Translations under genes and position numbers: made by a program | In this document: piece by piece, positions 16,965-25,688 of the stretch | How positions within the stretch are numbered: position 1 is the stretch's first letter | How the letters are laid out: every line of letters starts with the position of its first letter | NCBI GenBank assembly: GCA_019637615.1 | Contig: JAHBVJ010000014.1 | Location: 1 to 64,000 of the forward strand | DNA: 64,000 nucleotides | DNA from: Anaerolineae bacterium | Lineage (GTDB): Bacteria > Chloroflexota > Anaerolineae > Aggregatilineales > UBA2796 | Reading direction: 5' to 3' | The notes under the pieces: model-generated | Told to the model about the DNA's origin: nothing | Seen by the model: the letters and a program-made list of their open reading frames with translations, nothing else | The model's database searches: none

Positions 16965-18937
16965 CACGTCAGTTTGGCCTTGATATGCTGCGCGATGGTG
17001 TAGGCGACCCCCATGATGGTCAGCATCGGGTTGACGCCGAGCGCGGTAGGCAGCGCGCTGGCATCCGCGACGAACAGATTGCGCACCTCAAAGGTTTCGC
17101 CCGTGGGATCGATAGCGCCGTAGCGTGGACTACTGCCCATCCGGCACGAGGACATCTGATGTGCGCTCAACAGCGCGAAGGTGTTGCGGCGCAATCCGGC
17201 TTGCTCGACGCGCTTGAGGAAGGCGTCAAAGTCGCCGTCGCCGCGATAGTTGAGCGGAACGGTGTGTGGACTACCGATCTCGACCGCACCCGCCGCTTGA
17301 TGCACCTTGAGCGATTCCAGAATCCCGCGCTGCAAATGTGCCGCGTCATACTTGCTCAACTGGTAATGAATCACAGGCTGCCCAACACGGTTGAGTTTGA
17401 TCTGCCCACCATCGTGATCACGCGTGATGATGATGATATTGGCGAGATGGGCAAGCTGCTTCATCATAGTTTTGTGCTGGTAACCATCTGACCACGGCAG
17501 CACCAATGCCGCGATGCCGGGATGGATAGGCGCGGTCTGCATGGAGACGCCGTAACCATCCTCAAGCTGGCTGAACTCGGAGATATAGCGCGTCATCATC
17601 GGGCCGTGCCAGCCGCGCACAGCCTGCTCGTGCATCCCATAAGTAACGCTGGTCGGGTGCAGATGCAGGTTCAGGCCGATGTTGGCGTTGGTCAGGCCGG
17701 AACGCATCAGCACAGCGGGCGTATGGATGGCTCCGGCGGACATCACGACAGCTCTGGCATTGATCGTCAGCTTAATCGGTTGACCCTCTGGCGTATGCGC
17801 GGCAGCGACCACGCCGCGCGCCATGCCGAACTCGGTCAGGATGCGCTCAACATGAGCATTGATGATGATGCGCCCGCCGCGATCATGCACATCTTGTAGA
17901 TACGTCTTGAGTGTGCTCTGCTTCGCGCCATACTGACAGCCGTAATTGCAGAAGCCGCATTCCTCACAGCCTTTGACATTGCGCGGGATCACGCCTGTTT
18001 TCCAGCCGAGCGCATTCCCTCCACGTTCGATGGCAGCATTTTGTACGTTGGGAACCGATTCTGTGGTGTTGACATTGATACGTGCAGAGACAGCATCCAA
18101 TGCGGCTTGATAATCTTCGCCCGTGAAGCCTGTCACGCCGTAGATTTGTTCCCATTCGCGCAGCACATGATCCGGCGTGCGGAACGAAGCACACCAGTTG
18201 ACGGTTGTACCGCCGCCGAGTGTGCTGCCTGCTAGGACGATCACGCCGAGATCATTACTCGTGAGCAACCCACGATTCTCGAACAACTGAATCGCGCTTT
18301 CCAGTTCCCGTCCGTGAAAATCGGACTCCGCCGCGTAACCGCCCTTATCCAGCACGATCACGTCTAAACCCGCCGCAGATAGTTCGCCCGCCACGACGCC
18401 GCCGCCTGCACCACTGCCTACGATCACGACATCGGTGGTCAGCGTAGTATCGGTGGTCAGTTCCAGCGGCCTGATTGGTTTGTCGCTTGGTTCTGGGGGC
18501 GCAGTAGGGCCGGGATAGTCGATCTCTGCCCAGAGCGGGTTACGGCCTTCTGAGTCGATGACTGTGTAGAAGAAAAATAAGGCGAGGCGTTTGAAGGCTT
18601 GGAACCCGAAGCGCAAAGCAGGGACAGCGCTACGCGACCAGAGTTGCAAGAGGGCGGTGCGCTCGTCCAGCGGCATATCGAGGAACGAACGGGCGTTACC
18701 GCCGATGATGCTGTTAACCAACGGCTGATCGAGCAGGTTTAGCGTCAGTTTGAACAACATCAAGCGATCTGCATCCACAACCTGATACAGCGCTTCCGCC
18801 AAGACCTGCGGGACATTCAATGCACTGGCATTATAGCGATAGAGGGGAGTCGTTTCCACGCTGAGGGCGGGCGCGAAGGTGTTGCAGATCGCCTCTAGCA
18901 CGCACAATTCGTGCTCCGAGAATGTCACAGACGGCAT
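16964..18937 (-). CDS. GMC-type FAD oxidoreductase, long-chain alcohol oxidase-like
   Basis: A 657-residue flavoprotein. Residues 1-150 form a helical N-terminal region similar to that of long-chain fatty alcohol oxidases. The FAD Rossmann motif is VVIVGSGAGGGVVAGELSAA at about 172-191, with the GMC signatures GSTLGGGTTVNWCASFRTP and SAGAIHTPAVLMRSGL. A Cys-rich segment CEECGFCNYGCQYGAKQ lies in the middle, as in the alcohol oxidase subgroup. The C-terminal active-site region is LLSAHQMSSCRMGS and GVNPMLTIMGVAYTIAQHI. It probably oxidises a lipophilic or long-chain alcohol. It has no signal peptide. The gene overlaps the tRNA-modification gene downstream. Confidence 0.88.
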   Translation of the reverse strand: MPSVTFSEHELCVLEAICNTFAPALSVETTPLYRYNASALNVPQVLAEALYQVVDADRLMLFKLTLNLLDQPLVNSIIGGNARSFLDMPLDERTALLQLWSRSAVPALRFGFQAFKRLALFFFYTVIDSEGRNPLWAEIDYPGPTAPPEPSDKPIRPLELTTDTTLTTDVVIVGSGAGGGVVAGELSAAGLDVIVLDKGGYAAESDFHGRELESAIQLFENRGLLTSNDLGVIVLAGSTLGGGTTVNWCASFRTPDHVLREWEQIYGVTGFTGEDYQAALDAVSARINVNTTESVPNVQNAAIERGGNALGWKTGVIPRNVKGCEECGFCNYGCQYGAKQSTLKTYLQDVHDRGGRIIINAHVERILTEFGMARGVVAAAHTPEGQPIKLTINARAVVMSAGAIHTPAVLMRSGLTNANIGLNLHLHPTSVTYGMHEQAVRGWHGPMMTRYISEFSQLEDGYGVSMQTAPIHPGIAALVLPWSDGYQHKTMMKQLAHLANIIIITRDHDGGQIKLNRVGQPVIHYQLSKYDAAHLQRGILESLKVHQAAGAVEIGSPHTVPLNYRGDGDFDAFLKRVEQAGLRRNTFALLSAHQMSSCRMGSSPRYGAIDPTGETFEVRNLFVADASALPTALGVNPMLTIMGVAYTIAQHIKAKLT

Positions 18938-19041
18938 AACATGTACCCATAGCGATCAAGTGTGGTTGAATTATAGCCGTAACTGGCGTTGCTAGTCGAA
19001 CCACAAGATAGCACAGCGTACCATCCATGGCGCGGGCAACT

Positions 19042-19752
19042 TTATGCCACGCCGCCCAGATACGCGTGCTCGACCTGCGGGTTGGCCTGCAATTCCGCCG
19101 CGCTGCCCGCCAGAATTATTTTACCCGTTTCCATCACGTAGGCGCGATCCGCGATCTGGAGCGCTTGGCGGGCGTTCTGCTCTACCAGCAGGATCGTGCC
19201 GCCACGCTGCCGAATGCTCTGCACGATGTTAAAAATCTGCGTGACGAGCATCGGCGCAAGGCCGAGCGAGGGTTCATCCAGTAGCAGTAGTTTCGGTTGG
19301 CTCATCAGCGCGCGCCCCATCGCCAACATCTGCTGTTCGCCGCCAGACAGCGTACTGGCAAGCTGCGAGGCGCGTTCCTTCAGGCGCGGGAACAGATCGA
19401 AGACCTGCTCACGATTGCGCTCGATCTCCGCTCGATCTGTCCGCGTGACTGCGCCGAGCGTCAAGTTTTCATACACGCTCAGACGCCCGAAAATACGGCG
19501 GCCTTCCGGGCAGTGTGCCAAGCCGAGCCGGACGATCTGATGTGGGGCGATCTTGTCGATGCGCTGCCCGTTGTAGGTGACACTGCCCTGCTTCGGGCGC
19601 AGCAGACCAGAGATCGTGCGCAGCGTTGTCGATTTGCCCGCGCCGTTCGAGCCGATCAACGCCACGAGTTCGCCCTCATTGACGGTCAGAGAGACGCCTT
19701 TCAGTGCGTAGATTTTACCGTAGTAGACTTCAATGTTTTCGACTTGCAGCAT
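19042..19752 (-). CDS. livF: Branched-chain amino acid type ABC transporter ATPase LivF
   Basis: A 236-residue ATP-binding subunit. It has Walker A GSNGAGKST, the signature LSGGEQQMLAMGRAL, Walker B LLLLDEPSLGLAP, and LivF-specific blocks (CPEGRRIFGRLSVYENL, LVEQNARQAL, AYLGGVA at the C-terminus). It would energise uptake of branched-chain amino acids or a related HAAT-family substrate such as urea or amides. livG lies 65 bp upstream on the same strand, but no permease (livH, livM) or binding-protein gene is in this part of the window. The five-heptamer repeat sits immediately upstream, starting five bases before the start codon. Confidence 0.93.
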   Translation of the reverse strand: MLQVENIEVYYGKIYALKGVSLTVNEGELVALIGSNGAGKSTTLRTISGLLRPKQGSVTYNGQRIDKIAPHQIVRLGLAHCPEGRRIFGRLSVYENLTLGAVTRTDRAEIERNREQVFDLFPRLKERASQLASTLSGGEQQMLAMGRALMSQPKLLLLDEPSLGLAPMLVTQIFNIVQSIRQRGGTILLVEQNARQALQIADRAYVMETGKIILAGSAAELQANPQVEHAYLGGVA

Positions 19753-19756
19753 GAGT

Positions 19757-19791
19757 AGTGCTTAGTCCTTAGTGCTGAGTGCTTAGTCAAT
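19757..19791. repeat. Tandem heptanucleotide repeat, five units
   Basis: Five 7-bp units run AGTGCTT, AGTCCTT, AGTGCTG, AGTGCTT, AGTCAAT. A tract with the same number of units and the same last unit occurs at 38282-38316, also just upstream of a minus-strand ABC ATPase gene. The livF ribosome-binding region overlaps or abuts this tract. The style recalls short tandemly repeated repetitive heptanucleotides described in filamentous cyanobacteria. Confidence 0.75.
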
Positions 19792-19817
19792 ACAGATGAC
19801 GAAGCAGTAAGTCAGGG

Positions 19818-20603
19818 TTAATTCTTGCCCAGATAGGCCTCAATGACGGTCTGATTGCCGCGAATGTCGGCGGGTGTCCCGCGCGCGATGACTTCGCCAT
19901 AACTGAGCACCGTGATCCGTTCGCACAGATTCATGATCAGACGCATATCGTGCTCGACCAAAATGATGCTGACTTTGAAGCGCTCCCGCACGCGGGAGAT
20001 CATCTGGTGCAGCACGTCGGTTTCAGTTTCGTTCATACCAGCGGCGGGTTCGTCCAGCAGCAGTATTTGCGGCTGCGTCGCCAGCGCCCGCGCCATTTCC
20101 AAGCGTCGCTGCGCCCCATACGGCAAATTGGACGCCGTCTGATCCCATACATCCAGCAAATCGAAGGTATCGAGCAGTTCAAACGCACTATCACGGATGC
20201 TCTGCTCTTTACGCCAGAACGACGGTACCCCAGAGAATACCTCCGCCAGATTGAACGTGGTGCGCAACTGTTGTGCGACCCGCACGTTATCCAGCACGGT
20301 CAGCTTGCCAAACAGCTTGATATTCTGAAATGTCCGCGCAATGCCAAGTTTAGTCGTGGTGGTGGTGGGCAGTCCGCCGATTTGTTTGCCGTTGAAGATG
20401 ATCTCGCCGCTGGTGGGAGACTGGGTGCCCGTCAGACAGTTGAACAGCGTAGTTTTGCCTGCGCCATTTGGCCCGATGATACCTTGAATCTCGCCCGTGA
20501 ACAGTTCCAAGTTGACGTTATTGAGCGCCAGCAGCCCTTTAAATGCTTTGGTGAGATTGATCACATTCAAAATGATCGGAGGTGACTGCGTTGTTTTATC
20601 CAT
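19818..20603 (-). CDS. livG: Branched-chain amino acid type ABC transporter ATPase LivG
   Basis: A 261-residue ATP-binding subunit, partner of LivF. Walker A is GPNGAGKTT, the signature is LPYGAQRRLEMARAL (a LivG-type variant of LSGGQ), and Walker B is ILLLDEPAAGMNETE. GIARTFQNIKLFGKLTVLDNV and the C-terminal GTPADIRGNQTVIEAYLG are also diagnostic of LivG. The membrane subunits and binding protein are not encoded next to it: the upstream neighbour is a DinB gene. The pair may therefore be the end of a scattered operon or may serve permeases encoded elsewhere. Confidence 0.93.
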   Translation of the reverse strand: MDKTTQSPPIILNVINLTKAFKGLLALNNVNLELFTGEIQGIIGPNGAGKTTLFNCLTGTQSPTSGEIIFNGKQIGGLPTTTTTKLGIARTFQNIKLFGKLTVLDNVRVAQQLRTTFNLAEVFSGVPSFWRKEQSIRDSAFELLDTFDLLDVWDQTASNLPYGAQRRLEMARALATQPQILLLDEPAAGMNETETDVLHQMISRVRERFKVSIILVEHDMRLIMNLCERITVLSYGEVIARGTPADIRGNQTVIEAYLGKN

Positions 20604-20656
20604 GATGAGGTGCTACCACTTACGTCCTTAGCATTCTAGCGATGGTGACAATGCGG

Positions 20657-21175
20657 TCAGCGTGGTTTCGTCACATCCACGCCCCACACATAAAACACAA
20701 AATCCTGCGGGAAGGTCGGCGCACCCAGTTGGCTCAACATCGAGAGCATCTGAGCGCGGTGGTCAGTGCCATGATTGAGCACATGAAACAGCACCTGCCA
20801 TACCTTCATCTCGTTGAATGGTTGGCTCACCTGCGTGTCTGTCAGCATCGTCAAATAGCCGCGCATATCAGCTTCGATCATATCCCACTTGGCGCGAATG
20901 GACGGACGATCTGGAAAATCTGCCGAATCGAGGAAATCCGGCACATCCACTCCCCGCAATCCAGAAAACCAACGCTCATCGATGCTCATCAGATGGACAA
21001 TCTGACTGTGCAGCGAACCGTGCGAATACCCCAGATCACGCATGAGCTGTTCATCGCTGAGGGCAGCAACACTGTGATCCCAGATCAAGCGGTTGAATTT
21101 GAAATGATAGTCGTATAACTGTCGAAAATCATCGCCCGTCATCGTGATCTGCGATTCAACCCTATCATCGATCAA
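20657..21175 (-). CDS. DinB family putative metalloenzyme
   Basis: A 172-residue four-helix-bundle protein. The three metal-binding histidines typical of DinB/YfiT are visible: the first in LYDYHFKFNRLIWD, the second in QIVHLMSIDERWFSGL, and the third in HVLNHGTDHRAQMLSML. The family includes mycothiol- and bacillithiol-dependent transferases, but most members are of unknown activity. The start at 21175 or at the internal ATG at 21142 are both possible; neither has a strong ribosome-binding site. It is divergent from the PuuD-like gene. Confidence 0.85.
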   Translation of the reverse strand: MIDDRVESQITMTGDDFRQLYDYHFKFNRLIWDHSVAALSDEQLMRDLGYSHGSLHSQIVHLMSIDERWFSGLRGVDVPDFLDSADFPDRPSIRAKWDMIEADMRGYLTMLTDTQVSQPFNEMKVWQVLFHVLNHGTDHRAQMLSMLSQLGAPTFPQDFVFYVWGVDVTKPR

Positions 21176-21303
21176 GGTGAGGATAGCGCAGACGGTGACC
21201 TGTCTGCAACACGGGATGATTCGTTATAATGAATACTATCCTTTCGAACCGCCTGCACATGACATTCAACATGCAGCACGAGCACTCAATAGAGGTGAGT
21301 CAA

Positions 21304-22041
21304 ATGAGCGGCAAGCCTATCATTGGAATTCCGTGTTATCAAGATACCTTTCCGGCGGGTCAGCGTCCGCGTTTAGTTCAATATCAGACCTATACAAAAG
21401 CGGTGATGGCGGGCGGCGGCATTCCGATGCTGATGCCGCTGGAAACCGGCGACGATTTGAGGACGTTGTTTGACCGGATCGATGGCTTGCTATTGTCCGG
21501 CGGCGACGACATCAACCCTAAATTTTACGGTGAGGAACGCTACCCCAAGACGGAACAGCCCGATGATTTGCGCGATGAGGTCGAATTCGAGCTTACGCGC
21601 ATGGCACTGGCAGAGGACAAACCCTTGCTGGCGATTTGTCGCGGGATTCAAGCTCTGAATGTGGCGATGGGCGGCACCCTGATCCAACATATCGCGGATA
21701 TGGTGCCGAATGCACTGAAGCACGAACACAATTATGATGATTATCGCAATCGGCAACATATCACGCATGAGGTGGAGATCGAGCCGGGATCGCGCTTGGC
21801 AAGCATCATCGGGACGCACGCGGGCGTCAACAGCTTCCACCATCAGGCGTTGAAACAGATCGCGCCGATATTCCGTCCGGTGGCGTGCGCGCCCGATGGC
21901 ATTGTGGAGGCGATGGAGCTACCGGATAAAGATCGTTTTGTCGTGGCGGTGCAGTGGCACCCCGAAGACATGTTCCACACCAACGACCAAATGCTATCGC
22001 TGTTCAAGGCATTTGTGAATTACGTGCAAGAACGCGGCTGA
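21304..22041 (+). CDS. Gamma-glutamyl-GABA hydrolase-like class I glutamine amidotransferase (peptidase C26)
   Basis: A 245-residue PuuD-like hydrolase that cleaves gamma-glutamyl amide bonds, for example of gamma-glutamyl-GABA in putrescine breakdown. The nucleophile elbow is LAICRGIQALN; the His-Glu pair lies in VQWHPEDMF. LLLSGGDDINPKFYGEE and VNSFHHQALKQI are further family blocks. The ATG at 21304 has GAGGTGAG just upstream; the frame before it is not family-like. A polyamine role is plausible given the potBCDA operon elsewhere in the window, but no other putrescine-catabolic gene is adjacent. Confidence 0.9.
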   Translation: MSGKPIIGIPCYQDTFPAGQRPRLVQYQTYTKAVMAGGGIPMLMPLETGDDLRTLFDRIDGLLLSGGDDINPKFYGEERYPKTEQPDDLRDEVEFELTRMALAEDKPLLAICRGIQALNVAMGGTLIQHIADMVPNALKHEHNYDDYRNRQHITHEVEIEPGSRLASIIGTHAGVNSFHHQALKQIAPIFRPVACAPDGIVEAMELPDKDRFVVAVQWHPEDMFHTNDQMLSLFKAFVNYVQERG

Positions 22042-22270
22042 ATCGGCTTTATAATCAAGACGCGAGCGTGATAGCAACTCGATCATTCGCGTTAACCGCC
22101 TAATTTCCTGCCTGCGGAAGATAGATGGTTAACATGGCTTAGCTCGCGTTGGTCAACATATCCCCTCAACGCCCCGACAATTGTTCTAGGCTCGTGCAAA
22201 TTAATCTTGATACTTTCTTTACGCCGATCTGTAAATACTTTACATCATCTTGATACTGCCTCTGCTACCA

Positions 22271-22305
22271 TCAAACTAGTTGAGATTGTCGTCAACGTAG
22301 TTTGA
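22271..22305 (+). promoter_or_regulatory. Hairpin preceding the leader terminator
   Basis: TCAAACTA (22271-22278) plus GTTGA (22279-22283) pairs with TCAAC (22292-22296) plus TAGTTTGA (22298-22305), giving 13 pairs with a single bulged G at 22297 and an 8-base loop. It ends ten bases before the terminator stem, so it could act as an anchor or competing structure in attenuation. Confidence 0.55.
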
Positions 22306-22314
22306 GCGATAGGT

Positions 22315-22355
22315 AAACACCCCGCCGTTGATTTAGAACGCGAGGGTGTTTTTTT
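22315..22355 (+). terminator. Intrinsic terminator in the 5' leader of the KimA-like gene
   Basis: AAACACCC plus CGC (22315-22325) pairs with GCG plus GGGTGTTT (22340-22351, one bulged A), followed by more T, a typical rho-independent terminator. It lies 272 bp after the PuuD-like stop but only 40 bp before the transporter ATG, so it fits attenuation of the downstream gene better than termination of the upstream one. Confidence 0.8.
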
Positions 22356-22395
22356 GTACATACGTTGACATAAACAGTGAGAAGCATTGACGCTT

Positions 22396-24369
22396 ATGCG
22401 AAAACTTAACTTGAGTCATATTCTGATCGGGAAACCGCTTCAGACCTCAGATATTCCCCATCAGGCCATCGGTAAACGAGTCGGATTAGCCGTCTTTGCC
22501 TCCGATGCGTTGTCCTCAACCGCCTATGCGACACAAGAGATGTTGATCATCTTGTCGCTGGCGGGTGGCAGCGCTGCGCTGTTGGGGATTTCCATCCCGC
22601 TGGCAATTGCGATTTCAGTTCTCCTGATCATCGTTACGCTGTCATATCGGCAGACGATCTTTGCCTACCCTAATGGTGGTGGGGCATACATCGTCGCGCG
22701 TGACAACTTGGGCGAACTTCCCGCGCAAATTGCTGGTGCCGCGCTGCTGACCGACTACATCCTGACGGTTGCGGTTAGTATCTCGGCTGGTGTGGAGCAA
22801 ATCACATCAGGCTTCCAAGGGTTGATTCCATATCGCGTTGAGATTGCGGTTGGCGTGATCATTTTGATGACCATCGTCAACTTACGCGGAGTCAAGGAAA
22901 GCGGGCGAATCTTCGCCATCCCGACTTATTTCTTCTTAGGCGTGATGGCATTGACGCTTGTCGTCGGATTCATTCGCTACGCGACGGGCACGCTTGGCAC
23001 AGTCGAAGGTGTCGAGGTGATGCGGCATTCCGTGCTCGAACCGTTGTCGTTGTTCCTCATTTTGCGCGCTTTTTCCAGCGGTTGTACGGCGCTCACGGGC
23101 ATTGAGGCGATTTCGAACGGCATCACTGCCTTCCGCCAGCCCAAGAGTCAAAACGCCGCCACCACACTGATTTGGATGAGCAGCATTCTGATCACATTGT
23201 TCTTGGGAATCACCTTTCTGGCGCATCAGATTTCCGCACAGCCTAGCGACGTGGAAACGGTAATTTCGCAGTTGGGGCGTACCATCTTCGGCAGTGGCAG
23301 CATCATTTACTATCTCGTGCTTGCAGGCACGGCGCTGATTCTGTTGATGGCGGCGAACACTAGCTACGCCGATTTTCCCCGCTTAGCGGCCTTGCACGCG
23401 GGTGACGGTTTCCTACCTCGCCAACTAACTTATCGCGGCGGACGGTTGGTCTTTGCGTGGGGCATCATGGTGCTGGCGATTGTGGCCTCGGTACTGGTGA
23501 TCTTTGCCAAAGCCAACACTACGCAGCTCATCCCGTTATATGCGGTCGGTGTCTTCCTCAGCTTCACCATTTCGCAAACGGGCATGGTCGTGCGTCTGCG
23601 CAAGATCGGCAAGTTGAAACCGGGCGAGAAAATTCAGGGGATGGAAACGACGCTAGAGTATGACCCACACTGGAAGCAGCACCTCGTCATTAGTGCCATC
23701 GGCGCGATCTGCACATTCGTGGTGCTGCTGATCTTCGCAATCACCAAATTCGCCAGCGGTGCGTGGATCGTGGTGCTCCTGATTCCCATCTTGGTCTTCA
23801 TCTTCTTCCGCATCCACTATCACTATAAGGATGTGGCGCACAGCCTCAGCCTGCAAGGGACTCGCCCAGAACTGCAAAAGCGTGCTGTGCGGACGTTGAT
23901 CCTCGTCGATGATGTTCATGCCGAAACTGCGCGCATGGTGGACTTTGCAAAATCGCTCGATCATCCTTGGCAGGCCATCCATGTGGCAGTTAGCCCGGAA
24001 AAAGCCGAGATCGTCCGACGTAAATGGGCCGAGCGCATCGGAGAGGGCGAGTTGATTGTCGAGCAATCCCCCTACCGCTTGCTCACTAATCCGATAAAGA
24101 AGCATATCCGCTTACTTCAGCGCGAATCACCCGGCTGCTTCGTTCACGTAATCATGGGGCAGTTGGTCATGGACACATTCTGGGAGCAAGCCTTGCACCA
24201 AAACAGCGCGTTCATCTTCAATCTCGCCTTGAGCCACATGGAACGTGTCGTGGTAACCAGCGTACCTTACCAGATTCACCGCAAGAATGAGGTGGAGGCA
24301 TCCGAAGACGAGCAACCACTCGATGAAGCGTCTGAGGATTGGGTCGAAAAAGAAACTGCGTGGAAATAA
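22396..24369 (+). CDS. KimA-like APC-superfamily transporter (potassium or amino acid)
   Basis: A 657-residue membrane protein with about twelve helices and a C-terminal cytosolic domain. The N-terminus ILIGKPLQTSDIP and VFASDALSSTAYATQEMLIIL closely follows the pattern of KimA (YdaO), the high-affinity proton-potassium symporter controlled by c-di-AMP in Bacillus subtilis, and of related APC permeases; substrate identity is therefore inferred. Further blocks are YPNGGGAYIVARDNLGELPA and GCTALTGIEAISNGITAFR. The last 170 residues (TLILVDDVHAETARMVDFAK onward) resemble a USP-like regulatory domain. ATG 22396 is preferred to TTG 22387. A structured leader with a terminator precedes it. Confidence 0.8.
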   Translation: MRKLNLSHILIGKPLQTSDIPHQAIGKRVGLAVFASDALSSTAYATQEMLIILSLAGGSAALLGISIPLAIAISVLLIIVTLSYRQTIFAYPNGGGAYIVARDNLGELPAQIAGAALLTDYILTVAVSISAGVEQITSGFQGLIPYRVEIAVGVIILMTIVNLRGVKESGRIFAIPTYFFLGVMALTLVVGFIRYATGTLGTVEGVEVMRHSVLEPLSLFLILRAFSSGCTALTGIEAISNGITAFRQPKSQNAATTLIWMSSILITLFLGITFLAHQISAQPSDVETVISQLGRTIFGSGSIIYYLVLAGTALILLMAANTSYADFPRLAALHAGDGFLPRQLTYRGGRLVFAWGIMVLAIVASVLVIFAKANTTQLIPLYAVGVFLSFTISQTGMVVRLRKIGKLKPGEKIQGMETTLEYDPHWKQHLVISAIGAICTFVVLLIFAITKFASGAWIVVLLIPILVFIFFRIHYHYKDVAHSLSLQGTRPELQKRAVRTLILVDDVHAETARMVDFAKSLDHPWQAIHVAVSPEKAEIVRRKWAERIGEGELIVEQSPYRLLTNPIKKHIRLLQRESPGCFVHVIMGQLVMDTFWEQALHQNSAFIFNLALSHMERVVVTSVPYQIHRKNEVEASEDEQPLDEASEDWVEKETAWK

Positions 24370-24385
24370 CCGCCTAAGCCTATTC

Positions 24386-24422
24386 CGCACGCGTACCATG
24401 ACAGACTATTGGTACGCGTGCG
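24386..24422. terminator. Bidirectional terminator hairpin
   Basis: CGCACGCGTACCA (24386-24398) and TGGTACGCGTGCG (24410-24422) form a perfect 13-bp stem with an 11-base loop, followed on the plus strand by TCGTTTCT. It separates the stops of the convergent transporter and decarboxylase genes. Confidence 0.7.
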
Positions 24423-24431
24423 TCGTTTCTC

Positions 24432-25688
24432 CTAAGACTTGCCCATTGGTCGCAGCATTTCCGGCTCAAAGTGTAGAGTAGCGAAATAGTCCTCAGGCGT
24501 TTCTGCACGCCGGATCAGCTTAACTGACCCATCCCCACATAGCAGCAGTTCCTTCGGACGTAACCTGCCGTTGTAGGTGAAGCCCATCGCGTGACCATGT
24601 GCGCCTGTATCGTGAATCGTCAGCAGATCGTTGACCTCGACACGCGGCAACATACGTTGGATGGCGAATTTGTCATTATTTTCGCACAGCGCCCCCACTA
24701 CATCCACGATCTCGGTATCCTCCCGTTGGATAAGCGGAGCGATATGATGATAGGCACCGTACATGCCGGGGCGCATCAAGGCCGACATACTGGCGTCTAC
24801 ACCGATGTATGTGCGGTAAGTCTCTTTGCGGTTGATTACGCGAGTGACCAGCACACCATGCGGGCCTGTTAGATAGCGTCCGCTTTCCATGTACAAGCGT
24901 GGTGGGTTGCCCGCAGCCTGCGTGAACAGGTATTGAATCCCGCGTCCCAACGATTCCAGATCGAGTGGCGTGTCATCAGGACGGTAGGGAATCCCCAAGC
25001 CACCGCCAATATTGATGAAGTCAAACGAAATACCGAGCACTTCGCTGAGTTCGCTCACCAACTCCAGCAGCATCTGTGTGGTTTGCAGCATGTAGGTGTA
25101 GTTGCGCTCATTGGATACCAGCATCGTATGTAGTCCGAAGCGCTGCACGCCGAGATCGCGTGCTTGGCGATAAGCCTCCCGCAGTTGATCGTGGCTGACC
25201 CCAAATTTGGCTTCGATAGGATTGCCGATGATCGCGTTGCCTGTGCGCCGCGCGCCGGGATTGTAGCGGAAGGACAGCAGCGGCGGGATGCTCGGTAAGC
25301 TCCGCAACAAGCTGATATCGTCCAAATTGAGGATGCATCCCTCATCTGCCAACGCCGCGTGGAATTCTTCTGATGTGGTGTTATTCGACGTGAACATAAT
25401 ATCAGCGCCGCGTGCGCCAACCTGCCGACTCAAGATCAATTCTGGCACTGAACTGCAATCGAAGCCGAAACCGAGATCACGCAGGATACTTAAGATATAT
25501 GGATTAGGCAGGGCTTTGACGGCGAAGAATTCGCGAAAAGCGTGGATGTTCGCAAAGGCGTCTTTAAGCGCAGCTCCGGTTTCACGAATACCGACTTCAT
25601 CGTAAATATGGAAGGGCGTACCAAAATGGGTGGCGATCTCCGCTAACGTGGGAAATAGTCGCTGTTTGAAGACTGCTGACATCGGCAT
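24432..25688 (-). CDS. PLP-dependent decarboxylase, diaminopimelate decarboxylase type
   Basis: A 418-residue fold-type III enzyme. The PLP lysine is Lys58 in FFAVKALPNPYIL; other blocks are FDCSSVPELILSRQVG, NIGGGLGIPYRPDD (phosphate loop), YMESGRYLTGPHG and the Cys region GALCENNDKFAIQRMLP that replaces the usual CESGD-type motif. The end (MGFTYNGRLRPKELLLCGDG) matches LysA-like enzymes. It probably makes lysine from meso-diaminopimelate, but the altered Cys motif leaves open a related carboxy-amino-acid substrate. No other lysine gene is adjacent. Confidence 0.82.
   Translation of the reverse strand: MPMSAVFKQRLFPTLAEIATHFGTPFHIYDEVGIRETGAALKDAFANIHAFREFFAVKALPNPYILSILRDLGFGFDCSSVPELILSRQVGARGADIMFTSNNTTSEEFHAALADEGCILNLDDISLLRSLPSIPPLLSFRYNPGARRTGNAIIGNPIEAKFGVSHDQLREAYRQARDLGVQRFGLHTMLVSNERNYTYMLQTTQMLLELVSELSEVLGISFDFINIGGGLGIPYRPDDTPLDLESLGRGIQYLFTQAAGNPPRLYMESGRYLTGPHGVLVTRVINRKETYRTYIGVDASMSALMRPGMYGAYHHIAPLIQREDTEIVDVVGALCENNDKFAIQRMLPRVEVNDLLTIHDTGAHGHAMGFTYNGRLRPKELLLCGDGSVKLIRRAETPEDYFATLHFEPEMLRPMGKS

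Larger units (their letters stand above)
22050..22355 (+). ncRNA. Candidate structured leader RNA (orphan riboswitch-like) of the KimA-like gene
   Basis: A TATAAT at 22050-22055 would start RNA at about 22061. P1 pairs GACGCGAGC (22059-22067) with GCTCGCGTT (22142-22150), nine pairs including one G-U. Inside it P2 pairs GTGAT (22068-22072) with ATCAT (22082-22086) around a 9-base loop. P3 pairs GTTAACC (22091-22097) with GGTTAAC (22127-22133). P4 pairs TTCC (22105-22108) with GGAA (22116-22119), separated from P3 by a symmetric 7x7 internal loop. The result is a three-way junction. Downstream come an 11-bp direct repeat (22204-22214 and 22247-22257), a 13-bp hairpin (22271-22305) and an intrinsic terminator. 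I could not match it to the c-di-AMP ydaO class or another known riboswitch. Confidence 0.5.

Noticed and set aside
19757..19791. CRISPR array
   Set aside because: Units are only 7 bp and contiguous, with no spacers and no cas genes; it is a simple tandem repeat.
22042..22395. Known c-di-AMP (ydaO/yuaA) riboswitch
   Set aside because: The gene context suggested it, but the conserved sequence blocks of this class are missing, so the leader is reported as an unassigned structure instead.
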